Assembly (NCBI RefSeq): GCF_024435075.2 | Contig: NZ_JAMZEG020000003.1 | Coordinates: forward strand, 62,001 to 126,000 | DNA: 64,000 nt | Direction of reading: 5' to 3' | From: Marinomonas maritima | Lineage (GTDB): Bacteria; Pseudomonadota; Gammaproteobacteria; Pseudomonadales; Marinomonadaceae | Shown here: positions 8,966 through 18,128 of the stretch, piece by piece | Numbering within the stretch: position 1 is the stretch's first letter | How the letters are laid out: each line of letters begins with the position of its first letter | Translations under genes and position numbers: made by a program | Notes under the pieces: model-generated | What the model saw: only the letters and a program-made list of their open reading frames with translations | Database searches by the model: none | Told to the model about the DNA's origin: nothing

Positions 8966-9919
8966 ATGAATATTAATAAAATAGATCTTAATCTTCTTAT
9001 TTACCTTGATGTGTTATTAAGAGAATGCAATGTCACTCGTTCTGCGAGTAAACTCAACATCACTCAGCCAGCCATGAGCAATGGCTTAAAAAGATTGCGC
9101 GATTTACTCAGCGATCCTCTACTTGTTCGAACCAGCGAAGGCATGAAACCGACTGAAAAAGCTCTTCGCCTTCAGCCAATTGTTCGTAAAGTTTTACTTG
9201 AGTTAGAAGAAGCGCTGCAACCAGAGGCAGACTTCAACGAAGGTACCAGTACACGTGTGTTTAGAATCATGGCCAGTGATTACGCAACCTCAACCGTTAT
9301 TCCTCGATTACTGAATCGTCTGCGTGAACACGCCCCTGGCATTACGCTGGATATCATGACTCCAAGCGATGTGACTTTTCACGATGTTGAAGCTGGCAGG
9401 ATCGATATGGCCATCAACCGCTTTGAAGAGTTGCCACAATCGTTTCATCAGAAAAGTGTGTGGTTCGATACCTTTGTCTGCATGATGAGTTCAAAAAATC
9501 CGATAAAAGACCATTTCGATATTGATGCGTACCTACAGGCCCAGCACATTTGGGTCAGTAAAACAGGTTTCGGTGTCGGTGTCGGCATGGACCCTACCGA
9601 TGTACAAAAACTCGGTTGGGTGGATGAAGCACTGCAAGCGCTTGACCGCAAACGCAGCATCCGAGTGTTCACGAGAAGTTATCACACCGCAATGCATCTG
9701 GCGCTGGAGCAGGACCTTATCGCCACCTTGCCTAAAAAGGTCGCAATGATCAATAAGAAGAATCCAGATTTGGTTATTCTCGATCCTCCGTTCACTATAC
9801 CAAAAATAGAATTGAAAATGATTTGGAGTCCTTTACTGCATCACGACGCAAGTCACATTTGGTTTAGACGGCAAGTCATTGATGTAGCCAATGAGCTAAA
9901 AGCACAAACTAAACAATAA
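8966..9919 (+). CDS. LysR-family regulator (NodD/LeuO-like subgroup)
   Basis: The protein has 317 residues. The N-terminus (KIDLNLLIYLDVLLRECNV, then NITQPAMSNGLKRLR) is typical of the NodD/LeuO/PcaQ-like LysR subgroup, and the C-terminus is a periplasmic-binding-type effector domain. The stop lies 11 bp before the GloA2-like gene, so the two are likely co-transcribed. Control of that small gene or of an aldehyde or aromatic pathway is possible but unproven. The ligand cannot be inferred. Confidence 0.8.
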   Translation: MNINKIDLNLLIYLDVLLRECNVTRSASKLNITQPAMSNGLKRLRDLLSDPLLVRTSEGMKPTEKALRLQPIVRKVLLELEEALQPEADFNEGTSTRVFRIMASDYATSTVIPRLLNRLREHAPGITLDIMTPSDVTFHDVEAGRIDMAINRFEELPQSFHQKSVWFDTFVCMMSSKNPIKDHFDIDAYLQAQHIWVSKTGFGVGVGMDPTDVQKLGWVDEALQALDRKRSIRVFTRSYHTAMHLALEQDLIATLPKKVAMINKKNPDLVILDPPFTIPKIELKMIWSPLLHHDASHIWFRRQVIDVANELKAQTKQ

Positions 9920-9930
9920 AAAGTAGGATT

Positions 9931-10320
9931 ATGTTTACCGTCTCTCATGTCCATCATATTGCCATTATTTGCTCTGATTATAACGTCTCAAAACGCTTCT
10001 ACAATGAAATTCTTGGGTTCAAGATCCTTAAAGAGACCTATCGAGAAGCACGCCAGTCTTATAAATTAGATCTTGCTATCAACGAGCACCAACAGATAGA
10101 ACTGTTCTCTTTTCCATCACCACCAGCAAGGCCTTCCCACCCAGAAGCACAAGGACTAAGACACTTGGCGTTTGCGATACAGGACCTAGAATCATGCATC
10201 CAACACTTAAATAAGCATGGCATTGTCACAGAGTGCATTAGGCTGGATGATTTAACGGGGAAACGCTTTACCTTTTTTGCAGACCCAGATGGCTTACCTC
10301 TTGAGCTTTACGAAGGGTAA
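9931..10320 (+). CDS. VOC-superfamily protein, GloA2/YaeR-like
   Basis: This 129-residue protein is a single vicinal-oxygen-chelate domain. The first metal His lies in VHHIAII (8-9), the middle contains EAQGLRHLAFAI, and the end is FFADPDGLPLELYE, whose Glu is a usual metal ligand. It aligns by eye almost end to end with E. coli YaeR (GloA2), a glyoxalase-like protein of unsettled substrate. It follows a LysR gene by 11 bp and is closed by a strong terminator at 10357-10391. Confidence 0.85.
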   Translation: MFTVSHVHHIAIICSDYNVSKRFYNEILGFKILKETYREARQSYKLDLAINEHQQIELFSFPSPPARPSHPEAQGLRHLAFAIQDLESCIQHLNKHGIVTECIRLDDLTGKRFTFFADPDGLPLELYEG

Positions 10321-10356
10321 AAGAAAAAGTACGAAACACTATAATGAAGACAATAA

Positions 10357-10391
10357 AAAAGCGTCCATTACTTTTCATAATGAACGCTTTT
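10357..10391. terminator. Bidirectional terminator between convergent genes
   Basis: The stem pairs 10357-10370 (AAAAGCGTCCATTA) with 10378-10391 (TAATGAACGCTTTT), 14 bp with one mismatch and a 7-nt loop. A-tracts and T-tracts flank it on both strands. It separates the VOC gene (plus) from the peroxiredoxin gene (minus). Confidence 0.85.
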
Positions 10392-10434
10392 ATCAACTAT
10401 TTATGGCAACGTTTACTTACCGTAAAAGTGAGCC

Positions 10435-11058
10435 TTATAGAGATTTAGAATTTTCAGCAAGATAAGATGCAACACCTTCAGGTGAAGTATTCATACCTTT
10501 GTCACCTTTATTCCAACCTGCTGGGCAAACTTGGCCATTTTCTTCGAAGAACTGAAGCGCGTCTACAACACGAACCAACTCATCCATGTTACGGCCAATA
10601 GGCTCGTCGTTTACGACTTGTGAACGAACGATACCTTTTTGATCGATAACGAAAGAAGCACGCATCGCAACACCCGCTGGGTAGTAAGAATCGCCACCCT
10701 CAGATTCGATGCCATACGCTTTAGCAATAGCATGATCCATGTCGGCCGCTAGCGTGTATTCAACCGCGCCGATACCACCTTGCTCTACTGGGGTGTTACG
10801 CCAAGCGTTGTGAGTAAAATGAGAATCAATAGAAACACCAATAACTTCTACGCCCATTTCACGGAATTTATCCATGCGATGGGACATAGCAATAATTTCA
10901 GACGGGCATACAAAAGTGAAATCCAATGGATAGAAAAACACGATAGCGTATTTGCCTTTGATCGTTTCAGACAAGCTGAAAGAATCTACAATTTGGCCAT
11001 CAGCCAATACCGCTGGAACTGTAAAATCAGGTGCTTTTTTACCAACTAAAATAGACAT
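10435..11058 (-). CDS. Typical 2-Cys peroxiredoxin
   Basis: The 207-residue protein has the peroxidatic Cys51 in FYPLDFTFVCPSE and a resolving Cys in GQVCPAGW near the C-terminus, which is the typical 2-Cys Prx/AhpC layout. It reduces hydrogen peroxide and organic peroxides in the cytoplasm. AAAGGAGA precedes the ATG. It follows the CGFS glutaredoxin gene on the same strand by 85 bp, so the pair could be co-expressed. No ahpF is present nearby, so thioredoxin is the more likely reductant (inference). Confidence 0.93.
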   Translation of the reverse strand: MSILVGKKAPDFTVPAVLADGQIVDSFSLSETIKGKYAIVFFYPLDFTFVCPSEIIAMSHRMDKFREMGVEVIGVSIDSHFTHNAWRNTPVEQGGIGAVEYTLAADMDHAIAKAYGIESEGGDSYYPAGVAMRASFVIDQKGIVRSQVVNDEPIGRNMDELVRVVDALQFFEENGQVCPAGWNKGDKGMNTSPEGVASYLAENSKSL

Positions 11059-11143
11059 CTTTAAAATCTCCTTTATTGCTTAATAATTTAACAGACTAAT
11101 GTTTCATCGAATAATGTCGCCCTTAAACAGACAACGTATTAGC

Positions 11144-11473
11144 TTACTCTTCAGTTGTACCAACAGCAGCGTTAATCAAGGTTTGCAATTCACCGTTACC
11201 TGCCATTTCAACAATAATGTCACAGCCACCAACTAACTCACCTTTGATCCAAAGCTGTGGAAACGTTGGCCAGTTAGCGAATTTTGGAAGCTCTGCGCGA
11301 ATATCTGGATTGTCTAAAATATTCACAAAAGCAAAACGCTCACCACAAGCCATAAGCGCTTGAACCGCCTGAGAGGAAAAACCACACTGAGGTGCACGAG
11401 GGTTACCTTTCATATATAGCAGGATATCATTGCTATTAATTTGCTCTTTAATTGTTTCGATTGTATTACTCAT
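11144..11473 (-). CDS. grxD: Monothiol glutaredoxin, CGFS type
   Basis: The 109-residue protein is a single thioredoxin-fold domain with the CGFS active site at residues 30-33 (APQCGFSSQ), the WPTFPQLWIKGELVGG segment and the GCDI glutathione-binding motif. These are the marks of Grx4/GrxD, which binds a [2Fe-2S] cluster with BolA partners and delivers Fe-S clusters. The peroxiredoxin gene downstream suggests a shared redox/iron context. Confidence 0.93.
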   Translation of the reverse strand: MSNTIETIKEQINSNDILLYMKGNPRAPQCGFSSQAVQALMACGERFAFVNILDNPDIRAELPKFANWPTFPQLWIKGELVGGCDIIVEMAGNGELQTLINAAVGTTEE

Positions 11474-11717
11474 ATTAAAAACCTCGTTCTTGGACTGCGT
11501 CTAACATGACGACAAACACATTGTTAATGCCACCACAAAATGAACAACCACTAAATTCATTTAAAGTTGCATCAGTTTATTGGGTCTGGTGGTGCATTTA
11601 CAACCCCAAGAAGACGCTTTCCTTTGCTCTTTCTATCGTTAATTGCCCTTTACTCACTTACCTGAGTGTATTAAATTGGTCGATTCCCTTTTCAAAAGAC
11701 AATTAAGGAGCTCTAGC

Positions 11718-12623
11718 GTGTCGCCAAGACATTTTCTTACTCTGAAAGATCTAACTTCTGATGAGTTAAAACAGTTACTACTACGAGCTTCTGAGCTTAA
11801 GAAAATTCATCATGAAGGCACTTTGTTCCAACCGCTAAAAAATCGTGTACTGGCGATGATTTTTGAAAAATCGTCCACTCGTACCCGCGTTTCTTTCGAA
11901 GCGGGTATGGCGCAATTGGGTGGTCACGCACTTTTCCTTTCGTCCCGAGACACCCAGCTTGGACGCGGTGAACCGGTAGAAGACAGTGCTCGGGTCATCT
12001 CCAGCATGGTGGATGCCGTGATGATCAGAACCTTTGATCATGAAACCATTGAAACCTTTGCTAAATACTCATCGGTTCCAGTTATCAATGCCCTTACGGA
12101 CGACTACCATCCGTGCCAATTACTTGCAGATATGCAAACTTATCAAGAACACCGTGGTTCTATCGAAGGAAAAAAGGTTGTTTGGGTTGGTGATGGCAAT
12201 AACATGTGCAACTCTTACATTAACGCCGCCGCACTCCTAGATTTTCAACTTGTCGTGGCCTGCCCTGTGGGATACGAACCAAATGCAGAGCTAGTTGAAG
12301 AGCATAAAGATCGCGTCACCGTCGTTCATAGCACTCATGAAGCAGCAAAAGGCGCCGACCTTATTGTTACTGACGTGTTTGCTTCCATGGGTCAAGAAGA
12401 CGAGCAAGAACAACGTCTAAAAGATTTTGATGGCTTCCAAGTAAATTCAGCGCTCATGGCAAAAGCCAACTCTGACGCTTTATTCATGCATTGCCTACCT
12501 GCTCATCGCGGCGAAGAAGTGTCTGCAGACGTCATCGATCGCCCTGATTCAGTCGTATGGGATGAAGCTGAAAATCGCCTGCACGCACAAAAAGCATTAC
12601 TTGAGTTTTTATTGTGTCGCTAA
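11718..12623 (+). CDS. argF: Ornithine carbamoyltransferase
   Basis: The 301-residue protein has the carbamoyl-phosphate site SSTRTRVSFEAG, the ornithine-side HPCQ motif, and MHCLPAHRGEE. It converts ornithine and carbamoyl phosphate to citrulline in arginine synthesis. I chose the GTG at 11718 because AAGGAG sits 7 nt upstream. The longer frame from 11643 adds 25 residues unlike the family. The 244-bp leader shows no convincing ARG box. It is monocistronic, with a strong terminator just after the stop. Confidence 0.95.
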   Translation: MSPRHFLTLKDLTSDELKQLLLRASELKKIHHEGTLFQPLKNRVLAMIFEKSSTRTRVSFEAGMAQLGGHALFLSSRDTQLGRGEPVEDSARVISSMVDAVMIRTFDHETIETFAKYSSVPVINALTDDYHPCQLLADMQTYQEHRGSIEGKKVVWVGDGNNMCNSYINAAALLDFQLVVACPVGYEPNAELVEEHKDRVTVVHSTHEAAKGADLIVTDVFASMGQEDEQEQRLKDFDGFQVNSALMAKANSDALFMHCLPAHRGEEVSADVIDRPDSVVWDEAENRLHAQKALLEFLLCR

Positions 12624-12630
12624 CACAATA

Positions 12631-12670
12631 AAAAAGCTCGCTTGGGCGCAATCATCCAGCGAGCTTTTTT
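12631..12670 (+). terminator. Rho-independent terminator of argF
   Basis: The stem pairs AAAAAGCTCGCT (12631-12642) with AGCGAGCTTTTT (12658-12669), with a 15-nt loop and a run of T on the 3' side. Confidence 0.9.
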
Positions 12671-12713
12671 ATATCCAACACATTGAAAAAAAACGCATCA
12701 ACTGTGAATCACT

Positions 12714-13640
12714 ATGAGCATTATTGAAGTTAGGCACTTAAAAACACTGACCGCGTTAAGAGAAACAGGCAGCTTAGTCGAAGCCGCTGAACGAGTACAC
12801 TTAACGCAGTCTGCTTTATCTCACCAGCTCAAAGATCTAGAAGAGAAGCTAGGCTGTCCATTATTCATTCGAAAAACCAAACCTGTCCGCTTTACCAGTG
12901 CTGGACTGCGTTTATTACAACTTGCCGATGATGTTCTGCTCTCATTTCGATCTGCCCAACGAGATATTCAGCGCTTTGCAGAAGGAGAAAGCGGTCGTTT
13001 ACACATCGCCATCGAGTGCCATAGTTGTTATGAATGGCTCATGCCAACGATTGATCACTTTCGTGAACACTGGCCTGATGTCGAATTAGACCTTTCTACG
13101 GCGTTTGGTTTTATGCCTCTGCCTGCACTCGCTCGTGGCGATTTAGATTTAGTGGTAACATCCGATCCTCAAGATATTCCCAATATTGAATACATTCCTT
13201 TATTCCAATATGAATCGCAAGTCGCTCTGTCTCGACATCATCCACTGGCAAAAAAAGAGTTTCTAAGTCCGGAGGATTTCCAGAAAGAAACACTCATCAC
13301 TTATCCTGTTGAAACAGAGCGACTGGATATTTTTAAACATTTTCTAAACCCTGCTGGTATTTCACCTGCCAAAATTCGTCACAGCGAACTAACGCTCATG
13401 ATGATGCAATTGGTTGCCAGCGGCCGAGGCCTATGCTGTCTGCCTAATTGGGCATTAACAGAATACACAAATCGGCAATATGTGATGACAAAATCACTTG
13501 GTGAAGAAGGTGTTTGGTGTAAGCTGTATTTGGCAATAAGAAAAGACCAGCGTGAAAACGCCTACATGGAAGACCTTATATCTACGGCATCTAAAACGTG
13601 CTTTAAAAACCTAAAAGGTATTCTAGCTCCAGAACTTTAG
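12714..13640 (+). CDS. metR: LysR-family regulator MetR
   Basis: The 308-residue protein resembles E. coli MetR throughout: RHLKTLTALRETGSLVEAAE in the helix-turn-helix, ECHSCYEWLMP, DLVVTSDP, and GRGLCCLPNWAL. MetR activates metE and metH and uses homocysteine as co-effector. No met gene adjoins it here, so any target is elsewhere. It converges on the RstB-like kinase gene with only 15 bp between stops. Confidence 0.92.
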   Translation: MSIIEVRHLKTLTALRETGSLVEAAERVHLTQSALSHQLKDLEEKLGCPLFIRKTKPVRFTSAGLRLLQLADDVLLSFRSAQRDIQRFAEGESGRLHIAIECHSCYEWLMPTIDHFREHWPDVELDLSTAFGFMPLPALARGDLDLVVTSDPQDIPNIEYIPLFQYESQVALSRHHPLAKKEFLSPEDFQKETLITYPVETERLDIFKHFLNPAGISPAKIRHSELTLMMMQLVASGRGLCCLPNWALTEYTNRQYVMTKSLGEEGVWCKLYLAIRKDQRENAYMEDLISTASKTCFKNLKGILAPEL

Positions 13641-13648
13641 GGGCTTAT

Positions 13649-13681
13649 ATCAGCATTAGGACAAGGTGTTCTGATGCTGAT
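13649..13681. terminator. Hairpin at metR / kinase convergence
   Basis: A 14-bp stem with two G-T wobbles pairs 13649-13662 with 13668-13681 (5-nt loop). It overlaps the 3' end of the minus-strand kinase gene. There is no clear T-run, so it may act as a weak bidirectional terminator or an RNA 3'-end stabiliser. Confidence 0.45.
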
Positions 13682-15170
13682 TACGCGACCAAATCAAACT
13701 GAATTTAGCGCCACCAGACTCACTCGCATCGATCAATACCGCACCGCCATGCCAAAAAGCAATACGCTGAACAATTGCGAGCCCTAACCCATACCCTCCT
13801 GAAGCGCGCGTCCGGCTGTTATCCAATCGCTGGAAAGGTATAAAAACTTTATCCCTGTCTTCAAAAGCAATACCAGGACCATCATCTTCAATATCTAATT
13901 GCCAACGCTCTGAATCATGAGAGAAAGTAATAGTTATCTTGCTAGCAGCGTATTTGGCTGCATTCAAAATAAGATTCTGTAATGCTCTGCTCAAATGATG
14001 TTCATCAGCCAAAACTATGTCTGCCTCATTAATATCCACGTCGACACTAAGATGCTGAAGTAACAGATGATTATGTCTCAAAATATCATCAACCAACTGA
14101 GAAATAGAAAGCTCTTTGAAGTTAAGTTCTAATGAGCCACCCTCTAGCTTCCCGTAAGTAAGCACTTCATCTACTAACGTATTCAGCTCTTCGACATCAC
14201 CTTCCAACGCTTCGATAGATTTAGCAACATCATCATCCACTTCGTCTTTCATCACCTCCAATCCGAACCGTAAACGGGCAATAGGTGTTCTTAACTCATG
14301 GGAAATGGCATTTATCATTTCACGCTGCACTTTCAATAAGCGTTGAATATGTGATGACATAGAATCAAATGAATAAGCCAATTCTTTTAGTGTGCCATTA
14401 CTATCCGGAATACCTTTTGGCAAACCACTTCTACCGCGAGCAATTTGACGAGTAATACTTTCAAATGTCTTTCGTTTAAAATCCAAAGAGACTAATTCAC
14501 GCCAGATGAGAATAAGCATGACTAACATTCCTACAAAAACAATAATAACCACAGTAAAGGTTAAGGAAACATTTTCTTCATGAACAATGGACAAGTAAAC
14601 AGCGCCGTCTGCCTCCTCATCTTCCCATAAAAAACCATACTCCCCATAAGCACCATGAACCAAGGCAACACCCGTTAACACACTGGGAGATTTAGAAGAA
14701 ATATACTCAACAGAAAGACACGGCATATTTTCAATTAAAGACTTCTTATCCTGATAACTCACCTGATCTGATAAAAGAAAACGCTGCAACAAGGATTCAA
14801 ATTTAAAAAATTTGTCATGTTGATACGCTCGGCCCATTAATACAGACTGACCAGAATGTTCAAACGTTAATTGATAGCTATTATCGGGGAATTTAAGCCA
14901 TTTTTTTTGACTTATTAGCGAGGAAATCATTGAAATAGAAAGAGGCTCAGTTAGCTGTAAAGTCCAATTAAACTGAGACTCTGGTAACTGCTGGCTAATA
15001 CCAGAAAGCAGGAGAACAGAGCTTATTTCTGCGTCTACACAAAGTAATTGCTCTACTCTTGAAGCACTGAAGCGAGCTTGAGTAAATGCCATAATAACGT
15101 AACAGAACAAGACAATAACGACACCCCCAAACACCAGGTGCCGATATAAACGCCACATTTCAGCTCGCAT
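13656..15170 (-). CDS. Two-component sensor histidine kinase, RstB-like
   Basis: The 504-residue protein has two membrane segments (about 14-30 and 203-223) bounding a periplasmic region of ~170 residues. Next are a HAMP-like linker, HisKA with His291 (NAISHELRTPIARLR), and HATPase_c with NLILNAAKYA, EDDGPGI and GGYGLGLAIV. The SHELRTP-ARLR context and the RstA-like partner 7 bp upstream place it near RstB. The periplasmic sensing domain is longer than in E. coli RstB, and the signal is unknown. Confidence 0.88.
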   Translation of the reverse strand: MRAEMWRLYRHLVFGGVVIVLFCYVIMAFTQARFSASRVEQLLCVDAEISSVLLLSGISQQLPESQFNWTLQLTEPLSISMISSLISQKKWLKFPDNSYQLTFEHSGQSVLMGRAYQHDKFFKFESLLQRFLLSDQVSYQDKKSLIENMPCLSVEYISSKSPSVLTGVALVHGAYGEYGFLWEDEEADGAVYLSIVHEENVSLTFTVVIIVFVGMLVMLILIWRELVSLDFKRKTFESITRQIARGRSGLPKGIPDSNGTLKELAYSFDSMSSHIQRLLKVQREMINAISHELRTPIARLRFGLEVMKDEVDDDVAKSIEALEGDVEELNTLVDEVLTYGKLEGGSLELNFKELSISQLVDDILRHNHLLLQHLSVDVDINEADIVLADEHHLSRALQNLILNAAKYAASKITITFSHDSERWQLDIEDDGPGIAFEDRDKVFIPFQRLDNSRTRASGGYGLGLAIVQRIAFWHGGAVLIDASESGGAKFSLIWSRNQHQNTLS

Positions 15171-15177
15171 TACGTTC

Positions 15178-15897
15178 CTATACTTCTTTTACAAACAAGT
15201 AACCCTTACTACGAATGGTTTTTATACGACGAGGATGAATTGGGTCATCGCCTATTTTTGAGCGAATTCGAGAGATTCTAACATCAACCGAACGATCTTG
15301 ACCGTCGTACTCAATACCACGTAACTCGCCAAAAATTTCTTCGCGGCTTAGGATACGACCAGCACTACTGGCCAACAACCACAATAAATCAAATTCAGCA
15401 CTGGTAAGTTCGACTTCTTCTTCGAGCAACCAAGCTTCACGACGAGAGTTATCAATTGTCAGAGGGCCAAAAGTCAAGTTCTGCTCTTCTTTAGAGGATT
15501 CAGCAGATAAGTCAACATCTTGCGTACTGCGACGTAACAACGACTGCACTCTTGCTAACAACACTCTTGGTTTTGCAGGCTTAGAAACATAATCATCCGC
15601 CCCAATTTCTAAGCCTAAAATTTGGTCGACATCATCACTGCGAGCCGTCAACATTAAAATAGGTCCTTTGTAGTCATGACGGACACTACGACATACTGTA
15701 AAGCCGTCCGCGCCAGGCAACATCAAGTCCAAGATAACAAGAGAAGGTTGCTCTTCAATAATACGAGAAATAGCCTTGCGGCCATCCGCTTCAACATCAA
15801 CGTTGAAACCATTCTTTTGTAAGTATTCTTGAGTCAATAAAGCTAAACGCTCATCATCCTCAACAATTAAAATAGTTTGGTTGTCATCTAAACTCAT
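15178..15897 (-). CDS. OmpR/PhoB-family response regulator, RstA-like
   Basis: The 239-residue protein has a receiver with Asp57 (LVILDLMLPG) and a C-terminal winged helix (SVDVRISRIRSKIGDD, then TIRSKGYLF). The linker GADDYVSKPAKPRVLLARV is characteristic of RstA. The ATG at 15897 has GAGGA 7 nt upstream. A TTG two codons earlier is less likely. It is the first gene of the pair with the kinase. Confidence 0.9.
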   Translation of the reverse strand: MSLDDNQTILIVEDDERLALLTQEYLQKNGFNVDVEADGRKAISRIIEEQPSLVILDLMLPGADGFTVCRSVRHDYKGPILMLTARSDDVDQILGLEIGADDYVSKPAKPRVLLARVQSLLRRSTQDVDLSAESSKEEQNLTFGPLTIDNSRREAWLLEEEVELTSAEFDLLWLLASSAGRILSREEIFGELRGIEYDGQDRSVDVRISRIRSKIGDDPIHPRRIKTIRSKGYLFVKEV

Positions 15898-15931
15898 GGG
15901 CAATCCTCGTCCAACTACTATCGTTTTAGAA

Positions 15932-16387
15932 TTAATCTACTAGCAGATCTTGAATTTTTCTAACTCTCTCGCGATTTACGCCAAAATCGGAATGGCCCAC
16001 ACGTGAGCCCGAACGAAAATGCACTACGCTATCCGCTTCGGGAAGATAGAATTCAACATCATCAATATAACCCACCAAGTGACTCGTCACCTCAAAATGG
16101 ACATAGCCTAAGGTACTACTCACAATCCGAGAATTTCCCTTATTCAACATATAGGATTCGATAGATAACTGCGTGTCTTTACGACCGCCCGTGTAAATAA
16201 TAGGCTCAGCATAATGAACTGTATCTTCTGGCGCTGCCTGCGTCGACACACAATTAGGAGACGAGGAACAAGGCTTCAACAGACCATCCGTTACACCAAG
16301 CCCTTCAGGCAATTTATTACTTACATTGACGTAAATAAAAAAACCTACAACCAAGATCACAATTAATGCAATTATCCAGCGAACCAT
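15932..16387 (-). CDS. DUF1499 membrane-anchored protein
   Basis: The 151-residue protein has one N-terminal membrane segment (about 2-20) and an exported domain with the DUF1499 signature CSSSPNCVSTQ near its start and a VHFRSGSRVGHSDFG segment near its end. The function of the family is unknown. It lies 34 bp upstream of the RstAB-like pair and 27 bp downstream of rluB on the same strand. I prefer the ATG at 16387 over the TTG at 16408. Confidence 0.8.
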   Translation of the reverse strand: MVRWIIALIVILVVGFFIYVNVSNKLPEGLGVTDGLLKPCSSSPNCVSTQAAPEDTVHYAEPIIYTGGRKDTQLSIESYMLNKGNSRIVSSTLGYVHFEVTSHLVGYIDDVEFYLPEADSVVHFRSGSRVGHSDFGVNRERVRKIQDLLVD

Positions 16388-16414
16388 ACTTCTACGACTC
16401 CAAACCAATTTATC

Positions 16415-17320
16415 TTAACGAAACGACCTTTTACCTGGTTTTTTAGGCTTAAATTCTTGTTTATCGCTACTCTGCCAATCAAAGCCCTTATTTGCGCCGC
16501 CGCGACGTGCACCACCAGCAGTCGCTTTGTTTTTATGGCGTTTTAACTCAAGTTTCTGCTGCTGTGTCTTAGGTTTCAATTCCGACACTTTAAGATCAAC
16601 CATGGCACACAATGAATTAACTTCAGCGTCTTCCATTTCGACCCAACGACCTACCTTTGCTTTTGACGGTAAGAAAATAGGACCAAAACGAACACGCTTC
16701 AAACGATTAACCTTAACGCCTTGAGACTCCCAAAGACGACGGACTTCGCGGTTACGACCTTCCATTAAGCATACATAAAACCAGCGGTTAATACCTTCAC
16801 CACCACCATCGACAATATCAGTAAACTTGGCAATGCCATCGTCCATGATCACGCCTTTTTTCAGCGCGGCAATGTTTTCTTCTGTTACTTCACCCATAAC
16901 ACGGACAAGATACTCTCGATCTATCTCCGTCGATGGGTGCATCAATCTATTTGCTAGTTCACCATCCGTCGTAAAGAGCAACAAACCAGAGGTATTAATA
17001 TCCAAACGACCTACCGCGATCCAACGCTCTCCGCGCAGCTTAGGCAGTTTATCAAAAACAGTCGGTCGACCTTCTGGGTCTTTACGAGTACAAACCTCAC
17101 CTTCGGGTTTGTTATAAATGATAATACGGCGATTTTCACCTGCTTCTGTCGCTTCAATGACATATCCGTCTATCGAAATTGTATCTGTCAGGCTTACACG
17201 GTCGCCTAATGTAGCAACCTCTCCATTCACTAATACACGACCTTCACGGATACGGGTTTCCATTTCACGGCGTGAACCCTGACCTGCTCTTGCTAATACT
17301 TTTTGTAACTTTTCGTCCAT
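16415..17320 (-). CDS. rluB: 23S rRNA pseudouridine(2605) synthase
   Basis: The 301-residue protein has an N-terminal S4 RNA-binding domain (MDEKLQKVLARAG...) and an RsuA-type catalytic domain with the Asp motif GRLDINTSGLLLFTTDG. A basic tail rich in Lys, Arg and Gly (from about residue 255) follows, as in many RluB proteins. It isomerises a uridine in helix 89 of 23S rRNA. The ATG at 17320 has GAGG 6-7 nt upstream. In relatives scpA-scpB lie between yciO and this gene; here the gap is 115 bp and holds no gene. Confidence 0.92.
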   Translation of the reverse strand: MDEKLQKVLARAGQGSRREMETRIREGRVLVNGEVATLGDRVSLTDTISIDGYVIEATEAGENRRIIIYNKPEGEVCTRKDPEGRPTVFDKLPKLRGERWIAVGRLDINTSGLLLFTTDGELANRLMHPSTEIDREYLVRVMGEVTEENIAALKKGVIMDDGIAKFTDIVDGGGEGINRWFYVCLMEGRNREVRRLWESQGVKVNRLKRVRFGPIFLPSKAKVGRWVEMEDAEVNSLCAMVDLKVSELKPKTQQQKLELKRHKNKATAGGARRGGANKGFDWQSSDKQEFKPKKPGKRSFR

Positions 17321-17435
17321 TACGAACCTCTTAGAGGGAATGCTTCTCAGCAACCCAGTTTTAATAATATTAATTGACTATTTAGCCCATTATAAGCCAC
17401 ACACCATGGGCCTTGACAGCTGAATATTAAACAAT

Positions 17436-18056
17436 TTACTGAAACGGCGCAGGATCCCCTGCACCAATACGAACCACTTCAATGCTGTCAGCATCCATTT
17501 TAACGACCGTTGTCGGCTGTAGTCCACAAAAGCCGCCATCTATAACTAAATCTAGCGCATGTTCGAGCGTATCGCGAATGTCGTATGGATCAGTCATCGG
17601 GTCGGTTTCTCCAGGTAAAATAAGAGAAACACTCATGATCGGCTCGCCCAACTCTTCTAACAACGCAGAAACGATTTGATTATTAGGGATTCGAATACCA
17701 ATCGCCTTTCTTTTTGGATGCAATAACCGTCTAGGTACTTCTGATGTGGCACTGAAAATGAAGGTGTAAGGACCTGGAGTATTATTTTTCAGTAAGCGAT
17801 ATAGGCGATTGTCAAATCGCGCATAGGTTGATATTTCAGATAAATCGCGACACACCAACGTAAAGTTATGTTTATCATCTAAGCGACGAATTGCTCGAAT
17901 TCGATCCTGTGCTGATTTATCACCAAGATGACAACCCAGTGAATACCCACAGTCTGTTGGATAAGCGATAACACCACCATTACGAATGACTTCTGCCGCT
18001 TGTTTAATCAAACGTGCCTGCGGGTTTTCTGGGTGTATCTGAAAAAATTGACTCAA
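17436..18056 (-). CDS. yciO: YciO, Sua5/YrdC/YwlC-family protein
   Basis: The 206-residue protein is a YrdC-like domain with the nucleotide-binding start GGVIAYPTDCGYSLGC. Its length and N-terminus (SQFFQIHPENPQ) match E. coli YciO exactly. The family binds RNA and ATP and is related to the t6A enzyme TsaC; the role of YciO is less clear. I chose the TTG at 18056 because GGAG lies 6 nt upstream and the first residues then match the family. It is downstream of rnm on the same strand. Confidence 0.9.
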   Translation of the reverse strand: MSQFFQIHPENPQARLIKQAAEVIRNGGVIAYPTDCGYSLGCHLGDKSAQDRIRAIRRLDDKHNFTLVCRDLSEISTYARFDNRLYRLLKNNTPGPYTFIFSATSEVPRRLLHPKRKAIGIRIPNNQIVSALLEELGEPIMSVSLILPGETDPMTDPYDIRDTLEHALDLVIDGGFCGLQPTTVVKMDADSIEVVRIGAGDPAPFQ

Positions 18057-18128
18057 CCTACTCTCCACTAAAAATGTCAATATATAAACAAAACCTAGCA
18101 CCTAAGAAGCTAGGCCATAATAGTTTTG

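Noticed and set aside
11506..11717. Open frames upstream of argF and the 25-codon N-terminal extension
   Set aside because: No ribosome site and no family similarity; the GTG at 11718 has AAGGAG at the right distance. A clear ARG box was also looked for and not found.
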